A stretch of DNA of 64,000 nucleotides from Tubulanus polymorphus (Eukaryota > Nemertea > Palaeonemertea > Tubulaniformes > Tubulanidae), in the NCBI RefSeq assembly GCF_964204645.1, contig NC_134034.1, positions 12,715,962-12,779,961 of the forward strand. The letters run 5' to 3'. The position numbers and the translations under genes were made by a program. Positions 23,901-44,688 of the stretch are shown piece after piece. Within the stretch, counting starts at the first letter, position 1; every line of letters starts with the position of its first letter. Below the pieces are notes generated by a model. It was not told the origin of the DNA and made no database searches. It worked only from the letters and a program-made list of their open reading frames with translations.

Positions 23901-26900
23901 ATGTTTCTTGCGATATCTTGAGCTACTACATTATTTTCAACAGATTCATGATGAGCAACATCAATGACATCAATATCAACATTTATTTGCCGTAGTTCAT
24001 GATGTTCTATGATGTTTTTAGCAACATCTTCGACGACCACATTATGCTCAACCGATTCGTAATGATCAACATCAGTGACATCAATATCATCATCTATTCG
24101 CTGTTGTTCAGGATGTTCTTCAATGTTTTTAGCAATATCTACAGCAAACACATTACTCTCAGCTTCACTGACCAAACATTCAGCTATTTCTCTTGCCGGT
24201 ATGTTCCCATCTCGATATTCGGGCTTTTCTGATTTCGAGGAGCTGGAGACAAAGTTCAGCATGCTATCAAACAGCTCAGTAACTGAACAGCGGATCAGCA
24301 GTTCATCTCTTTCTGTACGAAGATTCTCAACTTGTTGTTTACATAAATCTAACTGTTGCCCCAAACGACTGATCTCTTCTTCGATACACGTCTTACTGGC
24401 GATCGCGTCCTCGTCCCACGCGTTAGACGTCATTGTTGCGATCATCTCCCTGACGACACCGTGCTCATTTTCCATCGCGAGTTCATCGCGTTCGAGTCTC
24501 AGCCCTTCCAACGTCTCTTTCAATCCTTTATTCTGAATCCGTAGCTCATCGATTATGTCGACGAGATTCACATTTTCGGATGCCATTTCGTGAAGTTTCA
24601 TTCTCAGATTTTCCAAATCAATCTTCAAATATTCATTTTCAAGTTCACGTTCATCACCTGCATCTGACTCTGAATAACTTCCATCATCATCAATTATCTT
24701 ATCATCAGGATCATCAATACTATCTTCGTAACTACCTTCAGCGGCTTCTACAGGACCATCAACACCAGTAATTATGTCAACCACTTCATTTGTTGATTGA
24801 CTTTGATCCTGAGGATGATCATAATTATCTTCAATTATCTTATCATCAGGATTATCAACATTATCTTCCAAACTAACTTCAATAACATCTAGAGGATCAT
24901 CGAAACCAGCAGTTTTCGGATGATCGTGATTTTCTTCAATTATCCTATCTTCACCGGCTTTGACAGGACCTACATCAGTACATTCATCTCCCAAACTATC
25001 GTTCACTCTTTGCTGGCGTATCTCCACGGTTTCACCGACTATTTCATCTACCTCCCGTTCGTGACTAGTTTCTTCCTGTGAACACTCGTGGCGTTTGACT
25101 CTTTGCTCGGATAATTCCGTCTGCAGACTATCGAGCAGACGTTTACGTTCTACCGAATCTTCGATCAGACACCGATTTTGAGCGTTGCATAAAATGGACG
25201 CCGTGACGTATTTCGTAATTTCGCGCGTCGCTCGATTTACGAACTTTTCCTTATTTCGTTTCAACGCTTCGTTTTCAGAGTTCAATAATTCGGCCATCAT
25301 TCTCACCTTCGATAATTCACGTTTGGCAGTTTCTAATTTCGTTTTCAATTTCTCAATTTCTTCATTCACACTTGACTCGACATCAGCATCATTGACACAC
25401 TTTTTCAGAGACTTCAGTTCAGTATCGCGTTCGAATAGACCTTTTTTCAGCAGTTCAACCTCGCTTGTTAGAGCGATAATTTCAGATGACCGGGCGTCTA
25501 AATCAGCGCCGTTCTCTTCCAGAATTTCCGCGAGAATCTGATTCTGAGCACCTTTTACGACACTGTCAGAAACCTGCTTCGCGACGCTCGTCTGATACTC
25601 GTCTAACCGATGTTTCTCTTCAGATTTACACTTCTCAAGTTGCTCGCTCAGATTGTCGGCTCCGCGCTGATTTTCCACCTCTGCCGTGATCGCTTGTCGC
25701 GACAATCGACGATTCTCGTCTAAAGCTCGACCTTGTTCTAGTTTCGCACACAGACACAATTCGTATAAATGAAGTTTCTCGTTCTCGACGTGGTCGATTC
25801 GTCGTTTGATTTTCTCGTTTTCGAAATCTTTCCGATCGATCGTTTCGCGTAGTAGATAATTTTGCGACGTCGCTGCGATCTTCTCGGCGAGGAGACGAGC
25901 GAATTCGTCCCGGAGCGCCTCCTCCTGCTCGCGGTAATTCTCGGTCAACGCCGTCAATCTCTGGATCTCGATTTCGTACAACCCTTTCTCGGCGATTCCG
26001 AACTCTTTCATCGTCGCGTTCTCCGACTGAATTTTCTCCAACGCTAAAATCGCGCACCGTTTCTCGGAGACAGCGTCGTCGAGGCGATGACGTAGATCCG
26101 TCAGCTCATTGTTGCCGACACCCCTCTCCAATGACGATGATAATTTATTATGGAGTTTTTGTCGAATGGAGCCGACTTTGTTCAGCGGAGAGAAGAAATA
26201 TTCAGAAGTCATTGAGTCACCACCGCAGAGTCCAGTATCCGAATAATCGGTCTCTAATTGCGGACTGGTAGCGCCATCTATTAGTCGACCGAGTTTAAAA
26301 TCGCGTACCGGTGATAGAGTATCGTTGAGGTCTCCATCGTCGAACCCGGTACTATCATCTACTACATCCAGGTGGCGCTTCGATTCCTGTTTCTTCAGAT
26401 TATCGATCTGATATTTCAAATCGTCGACCTGCTGTTCGTGAGTTTCGATATATCGCTTTAAACTCTCATTCTCGATATTCAATTGTTCCGATTTCGATAT
26501 CAAATCGGATTTTTCCGAAACTAACGTCTGAATGTCGGATTTTAACGTGGATAGTTGGTCGGTAAACGAGGCCATTATTTCGTATTTCTCGCTGACCAGA
26601 CTCTCCACTCGGATTCCTAAACTTTGAACTTGAGTTTCCAGATTCGCCTTCGCCGAATCGTATCGTTCGATATCACTATAAACGGATACCGGACTTTCTC
26701 GCGAACTCCCGCGTCGCGACTCGGGTAGCGATATACTGCTGACAGGTGGCGCTTGTTTCGGTAAACTATGCGAATTCACCCAGGACGCGACGTGGCACGA
26801 CTCCTCGATCACGGGACTACGAGAGTCCCGTCGAACCGGACTCAACAACGCCGCGTGATGATCGCTATGGGGACTGGGCGTATTACGACTCAGTCTAGTC

Positions 26901-29900
26901 GGACTAAGCGGTCCGTGGTCCGGACGCGAGCGATCCCGTAAATCAGCGACTAGTTTACGTACGTCGTACAACTCTTCGGCTAAACTCTCGATCTGTTCGT
27001 CTTTCTCCAGTAAAATGTGATTGTTCCGTTTAACGGTTTCGTCCAGTTTAAACCGGTAACGATCGATCTCGTCGAACAGCTCGTCTCTACGCCTACGCGA
27101 GTCCGATATTTCATCCTTCAAATCCTCGTTCTCGTCGACCAATCGTCGCACGTCTTTCAACAATACGTCGCGTTCGGCCGTTAGCTTTTCGATTTCGATC
27201 TTCAACGCTTCGATCCGATTGGTCGATTCCGACGAATTCCGCTCGTTTGATTGGTTCATCGATTCCGTCTGCTCGACTGACGTCGCAAGTTTCTCGTTTA
27301 ATTCGACGATTCGAGATTTTAAAGCCTCATTCTCGACTAGCGCAGACGCGGCCTCATTCTCGCGTTGTTTTTGAATCCGTTCGTCCGTAGCGACCGTTTC
27401 TAAGCGCTCGTTTAATTGTTGCCGCAGGACGACGTTTTCGTCGTTTAAACGTTCGATCTGGTTCCGATCGTGATCTATTCGAGATCTCAGCTCGGCGATC
27501 GTCTGCGTTTCCACGCCTTGTTTCTGTAGCGATTCCGATTGATTGTGATCACCGCGGGATAGTTCGGATAGTTCGGATAGTTCCGATAGTTGCGATTTCA
27601 GACCACTATTCTCCTGATTAACCTGCGCGATCACGGCTTGTATTCGAGTGTTATATTCGCCCCACGCCGTCAGATGTCCGTTTAACGTATGCACGTCGTT
27701 CGTTAATAACGTCACTCTCTCGTTCAACTGAGCGCAATACGTCTTCAAACCGTCGTTCTCGAGATTCAAATTCGTAAATTGTTCGTTAATTCGACGGTGC
27801 TCCTCCGTTAGAGCGGCGAGCGTTTCTTTCAAATTCGAATTCTCAACCGACAGCGTCGTTAAACTCTGTTCTAACTCGTTGACTTTCTCGTCCGAAGTCG
27901 CCTTGTCTCGCGTCAGGTCCGAGAACTGATTTTGTAGATTCGTATTTTCCCTCGTTAAGCGTTCGTTATTTTGAGCGACCGTCACTTTCTCGCTGCTGAG
28001 TTTAACAATGTTTTCCTGATACAGTGAGACGCCCTCCTTCAGTTCGGTATTCTCAACGATCAAACTAGAATTCATTTCTTCTAAATCTAAAAACGACGTC
28101 GACGAATTCATTAGTTCCGATTTCAAAACGTCTTTTTCTTCGTTGACGCGAGAAATTTGAGCAGACGCATTCGCCAGTTCAGCTTGCAGTTTTACATTTT
28201 CTTCATTAGTATTCATCAGTTCAGCTTGTAGTCTTACATTTTCTTCATTCATACGAGAAATTTGAGCAGACGCATTCGCCAGTTCAGCTTGCAGTTTTAC
28301 ATTTTCTTCATTAGTATTCATCAGTTCAGCTTGTAGTCTTACATTTTCTTCATTCATACGAGAGATTTGGGCAGACGCATTCGCCAGTTCAGCTTGCAGT
28401 TTTACATTTCCTTCATTAGTATTCGTCAGTTCAGCTTGCAGTCTTCCATTTTCTGCCGAATTTTGAGCAATATTTTCGTCGAATTGCGTTTTTAAAATCG
28501 CGAATTGTTCTAGATTTCGACGGTTCTCGTCGGAAATACGAATTAATTCATTCTTTAATTCGTCTCTTTCTCGCCGGGAATCGACGACGTCCGATTTAAA
28601 CCGGTCTCGTTCGGACGCAGCGCGAATCTCGGATTCGATCAGTTCTTCCCGGTTCTGAACGTGTTCGACTAATTCCGCGATTTTCGAACGGAGATCAGCT
28701 TCGAGTTGATCGCATTTCGCTCTCAATTCGGCCGATTCGTTTCGAGAATCACCCGATTCCGCGCGCAACAATTCGTTATTGCGATTCAATTCATTGCAGA
28801 CGTTCTTATACTTCTCGACATCGTTCGTCAAAACTTGATTTTCGTCCGTAAGATTTTTCACCGTTTCCGATAGTTCCGTATTCCGACTAGAGAGGGCGTT
28901 AATATCGACCTCGAGTTCCGAATTAATACACTCCGTGGATTTCAACTTTTTACAAATTTCCGCGCGCGAATTTTCCAATTCGGCTTTCTCGACCATCAAC
29001 GAGTCCAACTTCTGCGTTAATTCCGAGTTCAATTCCTCGTGTAGACGATTTTTATCGGCGGCCATCTTGAGATCGTTTCGAACGGCGTATAAAGCGTCGC
29101 AGCTCGTCTCGCCGACCTCGAGCGTCGACAGCAGACGCGCGTCTAAATTCAGTTTCTCCTCGGTAACCGTCGTCAAACGTCGCGAAATATCCGAGTTTTT
29201 CGTCGCCATTTCTTCGAGTTTTGAATTCAATGAATCATTTTCGAGCGTCAGTTTCTCGAGCAGCGTCCGAAGTTCCGTTTCCGTGCGCTCGTATCGTTGC
29301 GTAATTCTCGCGTTTTCCGCCATCAATTCCGCGTTCGTCGTCAGAAGTTCCGCGTTTTTACGCGCGAATTCGTCCAGTTTCCGCGCGAGTTCCGGCGGCG
29401 CCGTCTGATTGGTCAAATCGTCGACTTTCATCGATAACGCCGTGCACTGATTGGTCAGATCGTTAACCGAACTCAACAAATCGGATTTCTCCCGCGATAA
29501 CGACGTTATCTGATCGAGTAATACCGTATTCTGATTGGTCAGTTCTTCGATTCTAAACGGCACGTTCTCGCGAAACGTTTCCAACTGTTCCGTTAAATTC
29601 GAATTATCCGTTCGTAAATCGTCGATTTTCGTTTCGAATTCGCGTTTTTCGAATTCGAAACGTTCGTCGTCGGCCGCGTTCTGATCGGTTAACGCGTCGA
29701 TACGCTTCGCGAGTTCCGTATTGCGATTGGTCAGTTCGCCGACGCAGTTCAACAATTCCGTTTTATCGCTCGACAACTCGTCGACGCGTTTCCGAGACGT
29801 CGCGAATTCGCTCGAGATCCGCGCGAAATCTCGACCGAAAACGTCGTTTATCTCCGATATCTCGACGCGCGATTCGTTCAGTTTCGAGATCTCAAGTTTC

Positions 29901-32900
29901 AACTCGTCGTTTCGTATTTTCAACGCCTCGTGATCGGCGACGATTTCTTCGATGCGATTCATATCGGATCTCATTCGCAACAATTCGCTTTCTAACCGCT
30001 CGCATTGTTGCGATTTCTCGTTCAACTCGAGTTTAAATTCGTCGATACGTTTCAAGTGATTCCGATTTTCGGCCGTTAATTTTTCGACGATATTTTTATG
30101 TTCCCGCATCGCAGCCATGGCGACGGTCTGATCATTGTTGATATCCCCTTCCTCACTCCCAGTCGGTGGACCACCAAGCGGACCACCAGTTTCCTCTGTC
30201 CGAGGCAGCGGACCACCAGGTGGACCACTGGTTTCCTCTATTTGAGGCGATGGACCACCAGGCGGACCATTAATTGGAAGGATTGATTTCAGCTCTTCCA
30301 GTCGCTGTTTCAGGGTCGAATTTTCTTTTTCAAAAATTGCACAATTCTGACACGAACCGCATATATTTTGCGGCACAGTTTCATCACTCTGAACGCAGCG
30401 GCCATCTTGTTTTGAATCGGGATTCTGTTTTTCGAGTTGATTCGTAATTCGTTGAATCCGATCTCGCTGTTCGATGTCGCTATCTCGCAGTTTCTCGTTC
30501 TCGGCGAGTATTTCGAGATATTCGTCGGATTTTTGAGAATATCGCGTCGCGAGCAGACGCAGCGCGGCGTCTTTCTCGCGAGATACCGTCTGCAAGTGAA
30601 CCAACTGTTGCTTAGCGCCGTTCAAAGCGTTCGACCAATCGTTACCTTTATCCGTCTGTCCAATCAAATTGCTCGCAGCCTGAAATTCGAAATTTAGATT
30701 ATGAAATTCAAAATATAACGAACAATAACTGTTAGAATAATGATTTCAAATCGATATTTTGAGTGGAGGCCCACATATTATTTTCTAAGCTTAAACTAAG
30801 GCCTAAAGCTGGTTCCAGTCGAGACTTAAAATAGAGTTAAATCTCATCAAACAAATTAAGACCATTAAGACTTTCGGTCCAGGGCCCAGTTTCACAAAAA
30901 AAGTTTAACTCAAATTTTTGGTGTGATCGCTATCGGTTACTTCATATTTACAATGAGGACAACAATTCAAACATAACCGTTTTAGGCTTAAACATTTGTA
31001 CTTTTTCGTGAAACTGGTCCCCGAGTTCAGACTGACTAGAACCCGGTGTTCAGACTGACTAGAACCCGGTGTTCAGATTGACTAGAACCCGGTGTTCAGA
31101 CTGACTAGAACCCGGTGTTCAGACTGACTAGAACCCGGTGTTCAGACTGACTAGAACCCGGTGTTCAGACTAGCTAGAACCCGGTGTTCAGACTGACTAG
31201 AACCCGGTGTTCAGACTGACTAGAACCCGGTGTTCAGACTGACTAGAACCCGGTGTTCAGACTGACTAGAACCCGGTGTTCAGACTAACTGGAACTAGGT
31301 GCAGGGTTTGGTTAAGTTGTAAAGCATTAACGGCAGCCATAGCATTCAAAACCAGCACCAGATTGAAGCGATTAAAAACTACCACCTACGCGTAGCAAGG
31401 AATGGATTATTACAGAATGGAAGGAAGGTAAACTCATTAACCCATTCCCTCTCATATACAGTTCCTGGTCGGTGGCTGTTTTATTAACCGGGGTTTAGAA
31501 AACCGGGTTTAGCTGAACGAAAAAACAGAAATATAGATCTGAAGAAGGTTAGTCGTTTCTACTGTATTTGATCGAATGCTATGGCTTTCAATAGAAAATA
31601 ATATTCACTGTTCAACTTCAAAATCTCCCCCCCCCCATCCTCCTCACGGGGATTCAAGCTAAGTTAGTGTTTGTTGGTTTGGTTTTTGTTAAGAAAAAAT
31701 TACAATTTTACCAAATAAATTGAGGGCGACCCTTAGGACAGTGGTTCACTAGTGGTCAGTGTTCATCGATCAAACACTGACCACTAGTGACAAAGAGTTA
31801 GTTTAAATTGGTCAGCATCAGCATGTATCAAATGACCACACTGGCCACTCTGTACTGACCACTGGTTGGCTTAAGAATGCATCAAATGACCACACTGACC
31901 CCTGGTCAATATTAGTATTCATCTATATAACAAATTTATTCAAAGCTCTCTTCAAGCTGACCACTCTGAATTGAGTGCTGGTCAGTTTCAGAATGCATCA
32001 AATGACCACACTGACCACTGCGGATTGACCGCTGGTCAGTGTATCAAATGACTGCTCTGTTAATTAGATATTAATTCATTCTCTAAGCTACGATCGCCTA
32101 GAAATGAGAACAAACATGTGGAGTATATGTTTACGGTCAGTCGTGAAATATGTGACTTGTAAATCTTAGTAAATATATCAATCATAGGTACTTAACATAC
32201 ATCACTCATAGTGATAGTATATGAACTGTACACTTTGACTCGGTGTGGTTCAAATAAAGTTTAATATTAGATTTATGAAATGAATTTCATATCAACCTAT
32301 CTCTGGTGTGTTTTAATTATCAACCGGAATGCAGTAATGTTCTACCTGATGATATTACTCTATTACGTGTTGTAACACAAAACCAACTGATTTACTATTA
32401 GCTATTAGAGTTAGAGTTAGGGGGGTGCGGGCCGGGGGGTGCGGGCCGTCAGTTGCTTGTCACTCACAAATTCAATAAATATTCTACCTACCAGTTAAAA
32501 TATGATTCCAATTTTTCAGCTAATTCCAATATTTTCACAACCGTAACTTATTGTGGTCAATCGTTATATTCTATTTAATCGTGAAAATAATTCTCTACAA
32601 AATTCTATTCCAGAAATCTCCGACCCGATTCAGCGCAGTACTCAAAATATACAAAAAGACTGTTAATTCTAATTCTATTTAAGTCGATGAAGAAATCAAT
32701 AAAGTGAAGTAAAATGAGTAGAAATGTGATTGAGTTTAGTTTAGTTTAGTTTTGAGGTTGAGGAGGAGTTTCTGAAGTTGAACGCGAAATGATAATAGAG
32801 AGAGAATTTCAAACATCTATGAATCACCTTTCCTCCATTAAGAACCCGCGGCCCGCCGTGCGTCCGTCGCTCGTCTCTATCATTTCAAAATGTGCCGACC

Positions 32901-35900
32901 ACCGATTGGTTAGAATATAAAATATCCGTATCCATAGCGACCATATCAAAACTGGTTACGATTATTGTTAAATGTGCCGATTTAAAAATCGACGCGTTAT
33001 TTTCGTAAAATGAAGCAAATTTCGTTGAATTCGTCGGTTAGAAATAAATGGACCGCTGGCAAGTGACCTTTATATTACCGGCGAAAGCCTTAACATTGTT
33101 ACAAATACAGTAGTTACTGATCAGAGATTTATTATGTATCGTAGGCTGGGGATATGAGTGGTGTGCGGTTCTAGAATTTACTCTCAAGACAACTTGCACT
33201 AACACAGTTTTGAATTAAAATTTGACCCAAGAGTTTGACCCCACTCATTTTCAGTTCAGGGTTCAGAGTTAACTCTAACTCACAACTGTAGAACTGGATC
33301 CTGAGTTCAGAGTTAACTCTTGACTCATGGAACTGGATCCTGAGTTCAGAGTTAACTCTTGACTCATGGAACTGGATCCTGAGTTCAGAGTTAACTCTTG
33401 ACTCATGGAATTGGATCCTGAGTTCAGAGTTAACTCTTGACTCATGGAACTGGATCCTGAGTTCAGAGTTAACTCTTTCACAACAATGGAACTGGATCCT
33501 GAGTTCAAAGTTAACTCTTGACTCATGGAACTGGATCCTGAGTTCAGAGTTAACTCTTTCACAACTATGGAACTGGATCCTGAGTTCAGAGTTAACTCTT
33601 GACTCATGGAACTGGATCTTGAGTTCAGAATTAACTCTTTCACAACTATAGAACTGGATCGTGATTCTTGATCAACTCAATGCTCTAGAAAATTCCACCC
33701 CCACCAAAAGTCGACCCCTCCAAAAAAGTCCACCCCCATTCCCCTTGCCGCGGGCATCACAACAGCAATAGGTTAAGCAGCTTCCACCAGTTGTTAACAT
33801 CTCTGGATTATAAAGCGACCACAACCACTTGAGATCTGATAGCGAGAACTGACCTGATGCAGCTGCTGCTGTAGCAGATGTATCTGCTGCGTTAACTGAT
33901 CGACCTGACACGTATATTCCACTTGTAGATCATCTCTAGACAGCGTCGCCCCCTGTAGGTCACGCGAGAGTTGCTCGATGACGGCGTCGCGCATGTCGTC
34001 GTTATCACCGGCGGCAACATCCGTCTGCTCATAAAAACAATCATCAAACAATTATTTTACAACTGGTGAAAATTAAGACAGACATCTACAGGACATCTTC
34101 CCAAATTCATACTGTTTTACATACTTGATCGCCCCCTGGAGGAGATATATCAAACTAGAATATTGTCCATTCTTAATGTTTTACATACTTGATCGCCCCC
34201 TGGAGGATTTATATCAAACTAGAATATTGTCAATTTTGAATGTTGTACATATTTGGTCACCATAGGCCTTCATTAAGCGCCCCCTGAGGGACATATATGA
34301 AACTAAAACTTAGCCCTTACTTTTTGCACTGATTTTAGTAATTGATTTTCGGCTATTAATTCATCCAATGCCGTCTGCTTCCCCTGTAACATCTCCTCTA
34401 ACTGTGTTATGTGTTCGGCGGCATTTTTTAACTCGATGTGAGCATCAAACGATATATTCACAGTAGAATCCTAGAAAATATCGAAAAACATATCGATATA
34501 TCGATACAAATCATCGAAGAGATGAAGCTCGATTGAGAGCGATATCGATTTTAACTTACGTCAGCAGAAAATTCATCACTGGCCAAAAATGAACCTTGAT
34601 CACTCTGAAGAAAATAACATTGCAAATAAAATTTACTCAGACAACTGGGGGGGGGGGGGTGCAGTTGCTGAAAAGTTAACCAGTTGATAGTTGACATAGT
34701 GACAATTAAAAGTTCATTGTTACTATGGTATTTATCCGCCGGTTATCTTAAACCAACTTTTGAGCAACTGCAGACGCTGAAATCTACTTAAAAAACTCTT
34801 TTAAATCATTGTTTTCTGATGACTTACATCTTCATACGACAATGAATGTAGACTGTCCGTTGAAAAATCTGAGGAACCGGCACTGGCAGCTGAGTTTGGA
34901 CGTTCTGAAATGCCGGCACTGGCAGCTGAGTCTAGACGCTCTGATCTACTACTACAGTCCGTTCCGTCGTCGGGAGCAGACGACTTTTTACTCTTCTTTT
35001 TTCGACGGTTTTTACGTTTTGTGAATTCGGCGAGCTGGAAATAAGATATCAGAAAAAAAGCTATTAGTAATTTGAGACTGAAATTTATGTCCTTTTACGG
35101 GGCACTCAATTTCTGGGACCAGTTATCAATCGATTTCTAGAATATTTTCCAAATCAATAAGATTAATACTCATGACTCGTAGCAAATCCAAAAGATCAAA
35201 AATGAAATCTATCTAGGACCTGTCAGGAATTGAAATAAAAAGATAAGACATTTCTGATATCTCAGGTTTGACGATATAACTGAATCAAGAGGTATCGATC
35301 AGTGTAACCGCAATTAATCTTATTCACCTGTTAACTAACTTTCATTTTCTAAGTGTTTTAAATTACTATTTTATCATCTCATGTTTAAATTCAACACTGA
35401 TATAAAGTGCGCTGATTACAATTTGTCAGAGTTCACTATTAAGAAAATAAATTAGTCCAATTATCATTAGGCCTATTCGATTATTTTTGAAAATCTTCTG
35501 ACCTTTGAAAAGGTTTATTTGTTTTTACACTAATTATGCCTAATCTAATTATAAACTAATTAAGGGGTTAATCTAGTGATTAAAATAGCGCTGTCCTGAT
35601 TAACAGACGAATGAGACAATATTCGCACAGAAGTCTGTTGTATAGATTTATTTGTTTATCAGCTTAAGAAGTCGTTTAACAGCGAACAACTGAATTTATC
35701 TAAGAATGAAAATAAATCAGTTCTTGCGGTTGAGGAATGTGTGTAGAGTCTACAGTGAATACAATACAAGTGAAACCGGTAATTCATTTTCACAAATAAT
35801 ATTTGGGTCTCGCGCTTTAATGTGAAGTCAAAAGTTCAATGAATAAAGCACCAACATTTCTATATTGTGAATATTAATTCATATATCAATTAATATTCAC

Positions 35901-36427
35901 AATATTTCAGAAACTGTTTTTTTAACTAGACTGGAAATTGTTTTAAAAATACCAAATCAAGAATTTAAAGATTAATTTCATAAATTTGGGATTTATTGAT
36001 AAGGAGAGCCTGTAGAAGATTGCAAGAAGTTTTTTTCAAAACAACTGTCTATGCTGACTGGTAGGGAGCAGAAGAGTGTAACAGTATTAGAGGGGAGGGG
36101 AGGGGTCAGTAGGGGGGTGTAGCCTAAACCGGGCCAGCAGGCCTAAAAAATCCTCCAAAAATCAGTAAAAAGTTTGACCCCTCTTTACCTACTGTCTAAC
36201 CACCCCCTAACCTATACCCATACGCCCCAAACCCCTATGATAGGGTACCAATATGTAGTCCTCTCCAGAATAAGCTGACAGCTGTCAGGGTTTCGTTCGA
36301 CCGGTTCCAACAACCCGGAAATGAATGTTTCTTCACAGCATTTTAACGTTTTTATTCCAGTATGATAAATGTCACTCACTCTTTCTTTGCCGGCTTTTAA
36401 TTTCCTCTGTCTTTCTTCTTCATCCAT
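14945..36427 (-). CDS. AKAP9: AKAP9/pericentrin-like giant centrosomal coiled-coil protein
   Basis: Nine exons, all joined in phase 0: 36427-36380, 35034-34828, 34604-34560, 34470-34321, 34024-33854, 30679-20777, 20072-19341, 18777-18700 and 18601-14945; about 4996 aa. The first two exons join as MDEEERQRKLKAGKER then LAEFTKRKNRRKKKSKK. This matches the start of AKAP9 (acidic MEDEERQKKLEAGK, LAQF.QRK, then a Lys-rich run), which is the main basis for the name. The rest is almost all heptad coiled coil with acidic and Ser-rich linkers. Known family members scaffold kinases and gamma-tubulin complexes at centrosome and Golgi. No C-terminal PACT-like domain is visible: the protein ends WRRRRRPNSSQYYNTSY, with AATAAA soon after. 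Exon 30679-20777 encodes 3301 residues. Vertebrate AKAP9 is about 3900 aa, so this one is longer. Orthology to AKAP9 versus pericentrin is unresolved. Confidence 0.8.
20464..20745. mobile_element. piggyBac-like MITE, TTAA-flanked
   Basis: 282 bp starting CCCTTTCAATGC and ending GCACTGAAAGGG, flanked on both sides by TTAA. It lies in an AKAP9-like intron. Two other copies (51420, 60269) share about 12-bp ends and the internal palindrome CACCGCAGTGCAGTGTA. TTAA target sites with CCCTTT-type ends are the hallmark of piggyBac elements. Confidence 0.8.
23860..24180 (-). repeat. In-frame protein repeat, about 40 aa x 3, in the AKAP9-like exon
   Basis: Three diverged copies built on VVEDVAKNIIEHHELRQI followed by an acidic IDVIDVA..ESVE block. 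They keep the reading frame inside the 9.9-kb exon. Confidence 0.75.
28137..28450 (-). repeat. In-frame 111-bp coding tandem repeat, about 3 copies
   Basis: About 37 aa per unit (NEENVKLQAELANASAQIS then RMNEENVRLQAELMNT). The copies are nearly identical in DNA, so the duplication is recent. The period lengthens the coiled coil. Confidence 0.85.
30892..31022. mobile_element. MITE, GGGCCCAGTTTCAC family
   Basis: Inverted ends GGGCCCAGTTTCACAAAAAA and CTTTTTCGTGAAACTGG, about 131 bp. Confidence 0.65.
31027..31290. repeat. 23-bp minisatellite, about 11 copies
   Basis: Unit ACTAGAACCCGGTGTTCAGA plus CTG, with few variants. Confidence 0.9.
31730..32060. repeat. Degenerate GACCACTGGTCAG repeats
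   Basis: Repeated TGACCAC and TGGTCAGT motifs in both orientations with spacing of about 60-80 bp, including AATGCATCAAATGACCACACT three times. Confidence 0.6.
33170..33665. repeat. 39-bp minisatellite grown from a degraded MITE end
   Basis: About ten copies of a unit containing GAGTTCAGAGTTAACTCTTG and ATGGAACTGGATCC, some with TCACAACTATGGA instead. Just left of it (33200-33300) is a degenerate MITE whose end reads AACTCACAACTGTAGAACTGG. The 122-aa frame through the array is an artefact of its multiple-of-3 period. Confidence 0.85.
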
Positions 36428-36891
36428 GGTTTAGTTAAATATTCCTCACTTCAAAAGAGCTAAACCTGCGGGGCGGCGGCGCGGGTGGATTAGAACGTCA
36501 TAACGGTTTCACTGTCGATGTGGTCGTGTCATCCATCATACTCTGAGTGGACGCATTACTCAGTCGGGAAACGCCAACCTGTGAGCCAGCCACTTCATGG
36601 TAAATCGTTAACCCTAACGTTAACCCTAATCATACCAGCACATCCAACATCGGGAAACACGAACCGGCTCTGGATCTTCTCTCCGAGATCGACAAACTTA
36701 TCTAGCCATACCACCTTCAGATTGTTTTTACTCATTCAAAATATATATTAATCATTAAATTAGCATCTATTAGACTTATGAAAATATGAAGATAGGATAT
36801 AAAAGCTAGGGTTAGGTATTTAAAATGACGGGATTCGAACCTCCTCGGTCTGTATGAGAGCTACGGTTATATCGGATCCCGCCACGGGTCA
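36428..36891. promoter_or_regulatory. Divergent promoter between AKAP9-like and KAT2
   Basis: The start codons are 464 bp apart and point away from each other. A GC-rich block GGGGCGGCGGCGCGGG at about 36470 resembles GC boxes. Two TTAACCCTAA units lie near 36607-36630. I see no TATA box, which fits shared housekeeping promoters. Confidence 0.5.

Positions 36892-44688
<7,797 letters not shown>

Larger units (their letters stand above)
30680..33853. other. Large AKAP9-like intron (3.2 kb)
   Basis: No internal gene seen. It holds a GGGCCCAGTTTCAC MITE (30892), a 23-bp minisatellite (31027), a GACCACTGGTCAG-rich repetitive stretch (31730-32060) and a 39-bp minisatellite (33270). Confidence 0.6.

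Noticed and set aside
33275-33643. 122-aa minus-strand ORF with LTLNSGSSS repeats
   Set aside because: Product of the 39-bp minisatellite in an AKAP9-like intron; no splice or start context.
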